This document shows, one piece after another, positions 1 through 5,679 of a DNA stretch of 7,313 nt. Source of the DNA: Tardiphaga sp. Lineage in GTDB: Bacteria > Pseudomonadota > Alphaproteobacteria > Rhizobiales > Xanthobacteraceae. Numbering within the stretch: position 1 is the first letter of the stretch; every line of letters starts with the position of its first letter. Location: contig JACMOT010000232.1 in NCBI GenBank assembly GCA_014377915.1, positions 1 to 7,313 on the forward strand, given 5' to 3'. The notes below the pieces were generated by a model. That model was given only the letters and a program-made list of their open reading frames with translations. It ran no database searches and was not told the DNA's origin. Made by a program: the position numbers and the translations under genes.

Positions 1-1
1 C

Positions 2-634
2 ATGCGACGCTCGGCCCGCGTTTTCAGCATTATCCAGAAGCAGCTTCCCGGCTCAGTCCTGTATGGTGATTTCCTTGCTGTCGGGAAAACGGATATGTTC
101 CTGCGTGGATTCCGGCTTTTCACCAGCGGCCGGAAGAACCACAACGATCTGCGCCGATGCGTGATGCCTCTGTGGCGACCGCATGATCAGCTGTCCTTTG
201 ATTTTGGTGGACGCTATGGTGGCTTGATAAGGCATCCGCAGACTTATTGGACGATAACCGATCCGCGCGACGATCGGTACTCGGCCGCCGTTGTGCTGGA
301 GCAGATAATGCCGTTCGTAAGCGAGTTCGAAGGCATTCAGACAGTTGCTTCCTTCCTGGATTATTTTGACTTCATGCGCCCGAACGGGACAGTGCCGGTC
401 CAGCTCGATTTTGCGTTGGCCGATTATCTGACAGGTGACATGCGGGGCTGCGAGACGGCGCTATCGTATGTCGAAAGCATCCTGGCGAATCACGAGGAGA
501 GCCGGTTGGCCTCTTATCGGCCAGTCGTTGCCAGGATTCGCCAACAATTCGATCTGGACCCGGTCGGTCTCGGCGGGCTCATCCAATGTTGGCGCAACGA
601 AAATGTCGTCAGGCTTGGTCTCAAGGTGTCGTAG
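2..634 (+). CDS. Hypothetical protein, possibly 5'-truncated by window edge
   Basis: An open frame of 210 residues runs from an ATG at base 2 to TAG at 632-634, with TGA directly after. Because the ATG is at the window edge, neither a ribosome binding site nor the true start can be seen. I do not recognise the family. The protein looks soluble: no signal peptide and no membrane segment. The N-terminal half has aromatic/Gly-rich beta-like stretches (around LSFDFGGRYGG, residues 64-74). The C-terminal half is helical-looking and ends in a motif of the form DPxGLxxLIxxWRNxNxxxLxVS. That motif recurs in a remnant 200 bp downstream, so it is a genuine conserved tail and supports this as a real coding region. 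Base composition is visibly less GC-rich than in the genes that follow, which hints at accessory or acquired DNA. An immunity-protein-like or other accessory role is possible but unsupported. Confidence 0.6.
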   Translation: MRRSARVFSIIQKQLPGSVLYGDFLAVGKTDMFLRGFRLFTSGRKNHNDLRRCVMPLWRPHDQLSFDFGGRYGGLIRHPQTYWTITDPRDDRYSAAVVLEQIMPFVSEFEGIQTVASFLDYFDFMRPNGTVPVQLDFALADYLTGDMRGCETALSYVESILANHEESRLASYRPVVARIRQQFDLDPVGLGGLIQCWRNENVVRLGLKVS

Positions 635-709
635 TGAACCGAAATAGTCGCGGGGTCTGCACAGCGAAGCGTTCCACCGTCGATCCTCGCGCGCCCGGAA
701 ATACTGACG

Positions 710-931
710 ATGCGCTCAGGATCACCCATCCCATGGGCGCGGACCTTGACGAGGATGAGTGACCGATGCAGCAGCGTCATATGCCGGTATTTTGCCAGGC
801 TGCATGTTCCAGAGAATGATCCGTCCGGACTTCATAAGATGATCGATTCATGGCGCAATCAAAATATGGAGGAATTCGACTTGTCTGTCAGTGTTGCGGG
901 TGGTGCGATAGTCAAGAGCGTGGCGCGATGA
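710..931 (+). pseudogene. Remnant of a paralogue of the upstream hypothetical protein (C-terminal part)
   Basis: In the same frame as the preceding gene and about 75 bp after it, an open stretch encodes a tail with the pattern DPSGLHKMIDSWRNQN...LSVS. This matches the upstream gene's DPVGLGGLIQCWRNEN...LKVS at about half of the residues over the last 28 positions. The DNA encoding the WRN-N core is also similar in the two copies. Upstream of this tail (about 638-770) the translation does not resemble the body of the first protein, and no ribosome binding site is evident. I therefore read it as the surviving end of a tandem duplicate, either degraded or truncated by deletion. A small expressed protein of 73 residues cannot be excluded. 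Antisense open frames over the same stretch were judged to be shadows. Confidence 0.45.
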
Positions 932-967
932 TAGCCGTTGTCGAACCGCAGCAGCCCGTCACTGGTT

Positions 968-981
968 TTGATGTCGGTCAA
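968..981. promoter_or_regulatory. FixK/FNR-type box (TTGA-N6-TCAA)
   Basis: The dyad TTGATGTCGGTCAA is a perfect match to the TTGA-N6-TCAA core bound by CRP/FNR-family regulators such as FixK2, FnrL and FNR in rhizobia and photosynthetic alphaproteobacteria. It is centred about 56 bp before the proposed GTG start of the phosphoesterase gene. If it acts as a class II activator site (centre near -41), transcription would begin around 1015-1016. A weak -10-like AGGATA lies at 1005-1010, where one would be needed. The match is seen directly; binding and the start site are inferred. Confidence 0.5.
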
Positions 982-1030
982 GCCGACGGCCGGGGCGGGC
1001 TGGCAGGATAGCCGAAACGAGGGAGGCAAC

Positions 1031-1771
1031 GTGAAGCTGGCGATCCTTGCGGATATCCATGGCAACCGGCAGGCGTTCAGCGCCTGCCTCGCGGCGGCGC
1101 GTGCGCGCGGCGTGGAGCGCATGGTGCTGCTGGGCGATTTCGTCGGCTACGGCGCCGATCCGGAATGGGTGGTTGATACCGTGATGGAACTGGTGGAAGG
1201 CGGCGCGCTGGCGGTGCAGGGCAATCACGACCATGCGGTGGGGACGCCGGCGGAGAGCATGAATGATGATGCGCAGGCGGCGATGCAATGGACGCGCGGC
1301 CGGCTCGACGTCGCGCAACGGCGTTTTCTCGCCGGCCTGCCTTTGACGCTGGCCGACGACGACCGGCTGTACGTGCACGCCGAGGCGAGCGCGCCGGCGC
1401 GCTGGCGCTACGTCCGCGACAGCGCCGATGCGGAGCGCAGCATCGAGGCGACGCCGGCGCTGGTCGGCTTCTGCGGCCACATCCACCAGCCGGCGCTGTA
1501 TTCGATGTCCGCCGCGGCCAAGATGACGCGCTTCGTCCCGGCCGCCGACCTCGCCGTGCCACTGTTGCCGGGCCGGCACTGGCTGGCGGTGCTGGGCTCG
1601 GTCGGGCAGCCGCGCGACGGCAACCCGGCGGCGGCGTTTGCGATCTACGATACCGAGCAACGGGCGATCAGCTATTGCCGCGTGCCCTATGATGTCGAGG
1701 CGGCGGCCGAGCGGATCCGCGCCAACGGCCTGCCGCCATGGCTGGCTGATCGCCTGGCGATGGGCCGCTGA
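1031..1771 (+). CDS. Metallophosphoesterase, calcineurin-like (predicted phosphodiesterase/phosphatase)
   Basis: A 246-residue cytoplasmic protein with the full dinuclear metal signature of the calcineurin-like phosphoesterase superfamily in order: DIHGN (D8, H10), GDFVGYG (D36), GNHDH (N65, H66), a histidine in YVHAEAS (H116) and GHIHQP (H150, H152). It hydrolyses a phosphoester, but the substrate (phosphoprotein, nucleotide or other) cannot be read from sequence. I chose the GTG at 1031 because AGGGAGG at 1020-1026 lies just before it and the protein then starts with the family's usual short beta strand (VKLAILADIHGN). A TTG at 938 would add 31 residues unlike the family. The stop is only 2 nt before the next start, so it is surely co-transcribed with the kinase-Usp gene. 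A phosphoprotein phosphatase acting opposite that kinase is an attractive inference. Confidence 0.88.
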   Translation: MKLAILADIHGNRQAFSACLAAARARGVERMVLLGDFVGYGADPEWVVDTVMELVEGGALAVQGNHDHAVGTPAESMNDDAQAAMQWTRGRLDVAQRRFLAGLPLTLADDDRLYVHAEASAPARWRYVRDSADAERSIEATPALVGFCGHIHQPALYSMSAAAKMTRFVPAADLAVPLLPGRHWLAVLGSVGQPRDGNPAAAFAIYDTEQRAISYCRVPYDVEAAAERIRANGLPPWLADRLAMGR

Positions 1772-1773
1772 CG

Positions 1774-3177
1774 ATGGCGCGGCACGCCTTGCAGCCGGGC
1801 TCGGTGATCGATGGCTTCACCATCGGCGAGCGGGTGCATCGCGGCGGCATGGCGACGTTGTGGCAGGTCAGCCGCCCAGATCTCGCCGGCCCGCTGCTGA
1901 TGAAGATTCCGCGCATCAGTGAGGGCGACGATCCAGCTGCGATCGTCAGCTTCGAGATGGAGCAGATGATCGTGCCGCGACTGTCCGGCCCGCACGTGCC
2001 GGCCTGCTTTGCCACCGGTGATTTTGCCACGCAGCCTTATGTGGTGATCGAGCAGATTCCCGGCCAGACGCTGTACCAGCGGCTGCCGGAACTGCCGCTG
2101 CCCTATGACGAGGCGGTGGCCATTGCCTGTAAGGTCGCCGTGGCACTGGCCGACTTGCATGCGCAGCACGTCATCCATCACGACATCAAGCCGAGCAGCG
2201 TGATGTTTCGCGACAGTGGCGAAGCGGTGCTGATCGATTACGGCCTGTCGCACCACGCGCAACTGCCCGATCTGCTGCAGGAAGAATTCCGGCTGCCGTT
2301 CGGCACCGCGCCCTATATGGCGCCGGAGCGCCTGCTCTGCGTCCGCGACGACCCGCGCAGCGACCTGTTTTCGTTTGGCGCGCTGTTGTACTTCTTCACC
2401 ACCGGCGAGCGGCCGCTCGGCGAGACCGAGACGTTGCGCGGCATGCGTCGCCGGCTGTGGCGTGACGTCCATCCGCCACGCAAGCTGCGCGCCGATTATC
2501 CGCCGTGGCTGCAGGAAATCGTGCTGCGCTGCCTGGAGATCGAGCCGGCGCAGCGCTATCCAACCGCGGCGCAACTCGCTTTTGACCTCGGCCATCCCTT
2601 TGAGGTCACGCTCACCGCGCGCGCCGACAAGCTGACGCGCGATCCGTGGCGCACGGTGTGGCACCGCCGCTTCAACCGCGGCGCCGGCCTGCCGCAGCCC
2701 CGCACCGACGCCGCGGGCAACCTGGCCGCGGCGCCGATCGTGATGGTGGCGCTGGATGTCGGCGAAAGCGCGGCCGAGCTCAACGAGGCGCTGCGGGTGG
2801 CGACCGCGCGGTTGCTGTCGACGCTGCCGGCAGCGCGCCTCGCCTGTGTCAACGTGCTGAAGCTCGGCCGCCTGACCATCGACCGTACGCTGGATGAGCA
2901 CGACAACAACAAGCATGTCGACCGCCTGGTGCAGCTGCGGCACTGGGCCTCACGGCTCGGGCTCGAGGAGGCGCGGTTGACCAGCCACGTGATCGAGGCG
3001 ATCGATCCGGCCGCCGCGGTGCTGGAATTCGCCGAGGTCAACCGGGTCGATCACATCATCATCGGCGCGCGCCAGCAATCGCTACGCCGGCAATTGCTGG
3101 GCAGCGTATCGGCGAAGGTCGCGGCCGAAGCGCGCTGCAGCGTCACAGTGGTGCGGCCGCAGCGGGCGGGGGAGTAG
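1774..3177 (+). CDS. Ser/Thr protein kinase-like protein fused to a C-terminal UspA domain
   Basis: A 467-residue protein without membrane segments. Residues about 15-275 form a Hanks-type kinase fold: Gly-rich loop HRGGMATLW (22-30), putative ATP lysine K44 (LLMK), catalytic loop HHDIKPSS (135-142), D155 of the DYG motif, APE at 183-185, and D197 of the DLFSFG helix. Two catalytic-loop positions are unusual: HRD is HHD, and the usual metal-binding Asn is Ser142. Activity may therefore be altered, although K44, D137, K139 and D155 are kept. Residues about 320-463 form a universal stress protein domain (IVMVALDVGES at the start, IIIGARQQSLRRQLLGSVSAKV near the end). Its nucleotide-binding motif is close to G-2x-G-9x-G-S, but the second Gly is Gln. 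The gene starts 2 nt after the phosphoesterase and probably depends on the same promoter. The fusion suggests a stress or nucleotide signal coupled to phosphorylation. Confidence 0.9.
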   Translation: MARHALQPGSVIDGFTIGERVHRGGMATLWQVSRPDLAGPLLMKIPRISEGDDPAAIVSFEMEQMIVPRLSGPHVPACFATGDFATQPYVVIEQIPGQTLYQRLPELPLPYDEAVAIACKVAVALADLHAQHVIHHDIKPSSVMFRDSGEAVLIDYGLSHHAQLPDLLQEEFRLPFGTAPYMAPERLLCVRDDPRSDLFSFGALLYFFTTGERPLGETETLRGMRRRLWRDVHPPRKLRADYPPWLQEIVLRCLEIEPAQRYPTAAQLAFDLGHPFEVTLTARADKLTRDPWRTVWHRRFNRGAGLPQPRTDAAGNLAAAPIVMVALDVGESAAELNEALRVATARLLSTLPAARLACVNVLKLGRLTIDRTLDEHDNNKHVDRLVQLRHWASRLGLEEARLTSHVIEAIDPAAAVLEFAEVNRVDHIIIGARQQSLRRQLLGSVSAKVAAEARCSVTVVRPQRAGE

Positions 3178-3220
3178 CCTTAGTTCGTCGCAGCACTTGC
3201 GCGGCGGACGCGAGCACGTT

Positions 3221-3266
3221 TCCCGGACGCGCTGCGGCATTCTCATGCCGCTGCGCAGATCCGGGA
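3221..3266. repeat. Palindromic intergenic hairpin, possible terminator/REP-like element
   Basis: A GC-rich stem-loop begins 43 bp after the kinase stop. Its outer arms are TCCCGGA (3221-3227) and TCCGGGA (3260-3266), and its inner arms GCGGCAT (3234-3240) and ATGCCGC (3245-3251) surround a 4-nt loop, with a further 4 bp after one mismatch. There is no T-tract, so it resembles the palindromic intergenic repeats of Bradyrhizobium-type genomes more than a classic intrinsic terminator. Lying between convergent transcripts, it may still end transcription from both sides. Confidence 0.55.
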
Positions 3267-3302
3267 TCCCGGTTTCTTACTAAAGAGAACCGGGGCCCCG
3301 GA
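3260..3302. repeat. Second, overlapping hairpin
   Basis: A second inverted repeat, with CCGGTT (3269-3274) facing AACCGG (3288-3293), is extended outward through a G-U pair and one mismatch to TCCGGG (3260-3265) with CCCGGA (3297-3302). It shares the TCCGGGA arm with the preceding hairpin, so the two structures are mutually exclusive in a transcript. Likely part of one composite repeat extending to about 3350. Confidence 0.45.
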
Positions 3303-3455
3303 TCAGCAGCGCACTACGACGCTTCGCGCCGCGTTGCGCAGCACCGACTGCATCGACTTGTAGAAATGGCTGGCTTCGATGGACTGGACCGTTTGAATGA
3401 TCTCCTCCGACCCGTGGCCCAGCGCCGCTGCATCACGAAGAGGTGTGAACCTCAC
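3303..3455 (-). pseudogene. Truncated relic of an MqsR-family toxin gene
   Basis: Reading on the minus strand, 35 codons from 3455 to 3351 encode [13 protein letters not shown]...EEIIQTVQSIEASHFYKSM. This resembles the middle of MqsR ribonuclease toxins, which have a TxxALxxAxxLG segment followed by a helix ending in DFYKSM. After the Met the family's expected continuation (Thr-rich, then a W-x-DVY motif) is absent. The frame instead runs into the GC-rich repeat and stops at 3303-3305. The family's N-terminal residues are also missing, because the fragment overlaps the rpe stop codon in another frame. No MqsA-type antitoxin is seen. I read it as a deleted toxin gene whose 3' end was replaced by the intergenic repeat. 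The assignment rests on recalled motif similarity over 35 residues. Confidence 0.55.
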
Positions 3456-4150
3456 ACCATCTCTCCGCGCGCATGCAGCGCCGCCGCCCGTATCCCGTCG
3501 ATATTCGCCTTGTAGCTCTCCGTCGTGCCGCCCTTGAACACCGCCGAGCCCGCGACGAACGCGTTGGCGCCGGCAGCGGCCAACTGGCCCGACACCGCGG
3601 CCGACACCCCGCCATCGACCTCGATGTCGATCGGCCGGCCCGCGGTCATGGCGCGCAGATCCGAGATTTTGCCGAGCGCCGATGGGATAAACGCCTGGCC
3701 GCCAAAACCGGGATTGACCGACATCACCAGGATCAGATCGACCATGTCGATGACATATTCGATCGCGGTGAGCGGTGTGCCGGGGTTGAGCGAGACGCCG
3801 GCCTTCTTGCCGAGCGCGCGGATCGCCTGCAGCGAGCGGTGCAGATGGGGACCTGCCTCGGCGTGCACGGTGATGTGGTCGCAGCCGGCCTTGGCGAAGG
3901 CTTCGAGATAGGCGTCGCAGGGCGCGATCATCAGATGGGCATCGAAGAGCTTGTTGCTGTGCGGGCGCATCGCCTTGATGACGTCGGGGCCGTAGGAAAT
4001 GTTCGGCACGAAATGGCCGTCCATGACGTCGAGATGCAGCCAGTCGGCGCCGGCCGCGTCGACCGCGCGGACCTCTTCGCCGAGCCGGGAAAAGTCCGCG
4101 GCCAGGATCGACGGCGCGATGATGAGGGGGCGGGGCGTGAAAGCGGACAT
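3452..4150 (-). CDS. rpe: Ribulose-phosphate 3-epimerase
   Basis: A 232-residue TIM-barrel enzyme that interconverts D-ribulose 5-phosphate and D-xylulose 5-phosphate in the cytoplasm, serving the pentose phosphate pathway and, in autotrophs, the Calvin cycle. Family motifs are complete: APSILAADF (S14), [12 protein letters not shown] with metal ligands H39 and D41, FDAHLMI (H72), [10 protein letters not shown] (143-152), and EVDGG with catalytic D179, followed by the GSAVF phosphate-binding region (201-205). Length is normal. The ATG at 4150 is preferred over the in-frame ATG at 4189 because AGGA lies about 7 nt before it and family members start close to this point. The gene is transcribed away from the EF-hand gene and shares its upstream region. 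Its 3' end overlaps the mqsR relic. It appears to stand alone here. Confidence 0.95.
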   Translation of the reverse strand: MSAFTPRPLIIAPSILAADFSRLGEEVRAVDAAGADWLHLDVMDGHFVPNISYGPDVIKAMRPHSNKLFDAHLMIAPCDAYLEAFAKAGCDHITVHAEAGPHLHRSLQAIRALGKKAGVSLNPGTPLTAIEYVIDMVDLILVMSVNPGFGGQAFIPSALGKISDLRAMTAGRPIDIEVDGGVSAAVSGQLAAAGANAFVAGSAVFKGGTTESYKANIDGIRAAALHARGEMV

Positions 4151-4202
4151 CGGGCGTTCCTGACGGCGAAGGGAGGCCTGCGGTATCATGGCCGCCGGGC
4201 AG

Positions 4203-4280
4203 CGGCAACGCTCGGGCGGGCGTGCCGTGCGGCAGTTCGGTCCCGGCAGATTCTGCCGTCACGGCATGATCTGCCGGGAC
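4203..4280. promoter_or_regulatory. Clustered CGGCA/TGCCG half-sites and nested palindromes, candidate enhancer
   Basis: Seven copies of the pentamer CGGCA or its complement TGCCG occur in 74 bp, at 4203, 4223, 4230, 4244, 4254, 4262 and 4272. They form several dyads: TGCCG-N2-CGGCA (4223-4234), CGGCAGA-T-TCTGCCG (4244-4258), TGCCGT-C-ACGGCA (4254-4266), and a large 11-bp inverted repeat with arms GTCCCGGCAGA (4240-4250) and TCTGCCGGGAC (4270-4280). Relative to the sigma-54 start predicted near 4357, the half-sites span about -154 to -81, the usual range for enhancer-binding activators. No NifA-type TGT-N10-ACA site was found. The array could also control rpe or act as an RNA hairpin; the regulator is unknown. 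Confidence 0.5.
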
Positions 4281-4330
4281 AGGGGGGCGTCGCCCGACTG
4301 CGCGGGCATTGTTCTATAAGGGTTTTTCGC

Positions 4331-4346
4331 TGGCACGTGGCTTGCT
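4331..4346 (+). promoter_or_regulatory. Sigma-54 (RpoN) -24/-12 promoter
   Basis: TGGCACG-TGGC-TTGCT matches the sigma-54 consensus TGGCACG-N4-TTGCW at every specified position, with the invariant GG (4332-4333) and GC (4344-4345) separated by exactly 10 bp. Transcription would start near 4357, giving a leader of about 43 nt before the EF-hand gene at 4400. Such promoters need an AAA+ enhancer-binding activator; the half-site cluster upstream lies at a suitable distance. Confidence 0.8.
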
Positions 4347-4399
4347 GACTATTGCTCAGGGAATTGCGCCGCGGATGCGGCTTGATCAGGAGCTTTGCG

Positions 4400-5188
4400 A
4401 TGTTGCCAGCACTCGCCGCCGCCACGACCGCGATCGATGCGCTTCAGGCGTTGACCGCGTCGAAGGCGAAGTCGAAAACCACCACCGGCGTGACGCAGAC
4501 CGGGTCGTCGCCCTTTGCCACCGCGGCGACGACGGCCACCGCCACCCCGGCGCTGCCGATCATCAACAGCAGCTCGAGCACCTCGGGCGCGCTGTCGGCC
4601 AACACCATGAGCGCGGTGCTCGCGGCGCAGAGCGACGCCTCCAGCGCCAGCACGACATCCGCGTCGACCTCGGCGTCATCGAGCCAGTCCAGCGCGCTGA
4701 AGGACCTGTTCGCGCAGCTTGACAGCGACGGCAGCGGCGGCATCAGCAAGTCGGAATTCGAGAGCAAGCTCGGTGCCGGCGGTACCAACACCGCCAATGC
4801 CGATGCGGTGTTCGCCAAGCTCGACAAGAACGGCGACGGCTCGGTCACCCAGAGCGAACTCAGCTCTGCGCTGAAGGGCGCCGGCGGCCAGCATCATCAC
4901 GCGCCGAAGACAGCGGATTCCAGCACCACATCGGCGGATGGTGCCAGTAGCGATCCGCTGCTGCAGGCACTGAAAGGCGCCTCCTCGACTTCGACCACCA
5001 ATAGCGACGGCACCACCACCACCTCGATGACCTATGCCGACGGCTCCAAGGTGTCGATGACATCGGCGCCGAAGAGCGCGGCCGCCGCATCGGCGTCCTC
5101 GTCGTATAATTTCGTCGAGCAGCTGATCCAGCGTCAGGCCAGCGCATTGTCGGCTTCCGCGACGTCGTCGCTGTCGATCAGCGCCTGA
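4400..5188 (+). CDS. EF-hand calcium-binding protein, Ser/Thr/Ala-rich
   Basis: A 262-residue protein with a pair of canonical 12-residue EF-hand loops: DSDGSGGISKSE (residues 108-119) and DKNGDGSVTQSE (142-153). Acidic or polar ligands sit at 1, 3, 5, 7, 9 and 12 and glycine at 6, so calcium binding is likely. The flanks are low-complexity Ser/Thr/Ala, with a small His run (HHH) after the second loop and a C-terminal amphipathic segment around NFVEQLIQRQ. The N-terminus (MLPALAAATTAIDALQALTAS) is Ala-rich but is not a convincing signal peptide, so location is unclear. I chose ATG 4400 because AGGAG lies 7 nt before it; an in-frame upstream start at 4352 would lie before the predicted transcription start. 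The gene is probably under sigma-54 control and ends before a strong hairpin. Its role is unknown; a calcium buffer, sensor or non-classically exported protein all fit. Confidence 0.85.
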   Translation: MLPALAAATTAIDALQALTASKAKSKTTTGVTQTGSSPFATAATTATATPALPIINSSSSTSGALSANTMSAVLAAQSDASSASTTSASTSASSSQSSALKDLFAQLDSDGSGGISKSEFESKLGAGGTNTANADAVFAKLDKNGDGSVTQSELSSALKGAGGQHHHAPKTADSSTTSADGASSDPLLQALKGASSTSTTNSDGTTTTSMTYADGSKVSMTSAPKSAAAASASSSYNFVEQLIQRQASALSASATSSLSISA

Positions 5189-5219
5189 TCGACGCCGGAA
5201 TAGAAGCACACTGTTTCCG

Positions 5220-5264
5220 GCCCCGGATGGGAGGCGACATGCCGTGTCGCCTCGCATCCGGGGC
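5220..5264. terminator. Strong hairpin after the EF-hand gene, terminator or REP-like
   Basis: Arms GCCCCGGATG (5220-5229) and CATCCGGGGC (5255-5264), then GAGGCGACA (5231-5239) and TGTCGCCTC (5245-5253), make a 19-bp stem with one G-G mismatch and a 5-nt loop. It starts 31 nt after the stop codon. There is no T-tract, so termination is inferred from position. Its GCCCCGGAT end also occurs in the repeat after the kinase gene (3295-3303), suggesting a shared repeat family. Confidence 0.6.
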
Positions 5265-5679
5265 AGTTACGCGTTCCGGGACCTGATCCGGTCGCGGAGG
5301 TGCCTGTCCAGTCCCGTGGGCACGCGTCGCCCATTCCACTGTGACGATCGCGCCCGTGCCGGCGCCACAGCGAAACCGGCCCGCGATCTTTCCCGCGTCC
5401 CAACCCTTCATGGCCGCGCTGGGAAGCTCGCCACCGGTTTGGCCTGGTTGTGCAGTGGCCGGCTGCGTTTCATCGGCCGCAGGATTCGTGTATCGGATTT
5501 TTCCATCGCATCGTGTTCCGCGGAGCCGGGAGCATCCGTACTTCAATCCTGACGGATCAGACTCGCGGTCGGCTTGCCCGCTGCGCGACAGCGATGCGGT
5601 ATCGGCCCATGTCAATTCGGGCTCGCGTGTCTTAGCCTTCGGCGAAATGAAAAAAGATAGCCCGTTCGAGGAGCCTGCC
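5265..5679. other. About 415 bp with no convincing gene
   Basis: The stretch is open on both strands for long distances: a minus-strand frame from 5681 to 5178 and a plus-strand frame from 5341 into the VOC gene. Neither translation shows a recognisable domain, and neither has a good ribosome binding site at its own start. The minus frame runs straight through the 5220-5264 hairpin. The only element I can support is AGGAG at 5669-5673, the ribosome binding site of the VOC gene. No clear promoter was seen. Confidence 0.4.

Noticed and set aside
514..780. Minus-strand open frame opposite the first gene's end and the paralogue remnant
   Set aside because: No ribosome binding site and no recognised domain, and it runs antisense through the 3' end of the first plus-strand gene and ends before the paralogue tail.
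938..1030. TTG start giving a 31-residue longer phosphoesterase
   Set aside because: No ribosome binding site; the added residues are unlike the family and would be translated across the FixK-type box, while GTG 1031 has AGGGAGG just before it.
859..1122. Minus-strand open frame across the start of the phosphoesterase gene
   Set aside because: Antisense to the metal-binding N-terminus of the phosphoesterase and to the paralogue tail; no family match.
1687..2943. Long (418-codon) minus-strand open frame opposite the kinase gene
   Set aside because: Composition is Arg/His/Gln-rich as expected for the complement of a GC-rich gene, and the plus strand carries complete kinase and Usp motifs.
3456..4262. 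Minus-strand frame overlapping rpe upstream of the mqsR relic
   Set aside because: Only its last part (3455-3351) has toxin-like sequence; the rest is an out-of-frame reading of rpe.
3473..4348. Plus-strand 291-codon open frame opposite rpe
   Set aside because: Shadow of rpe, whose every active-site motif is present on the minus strand.
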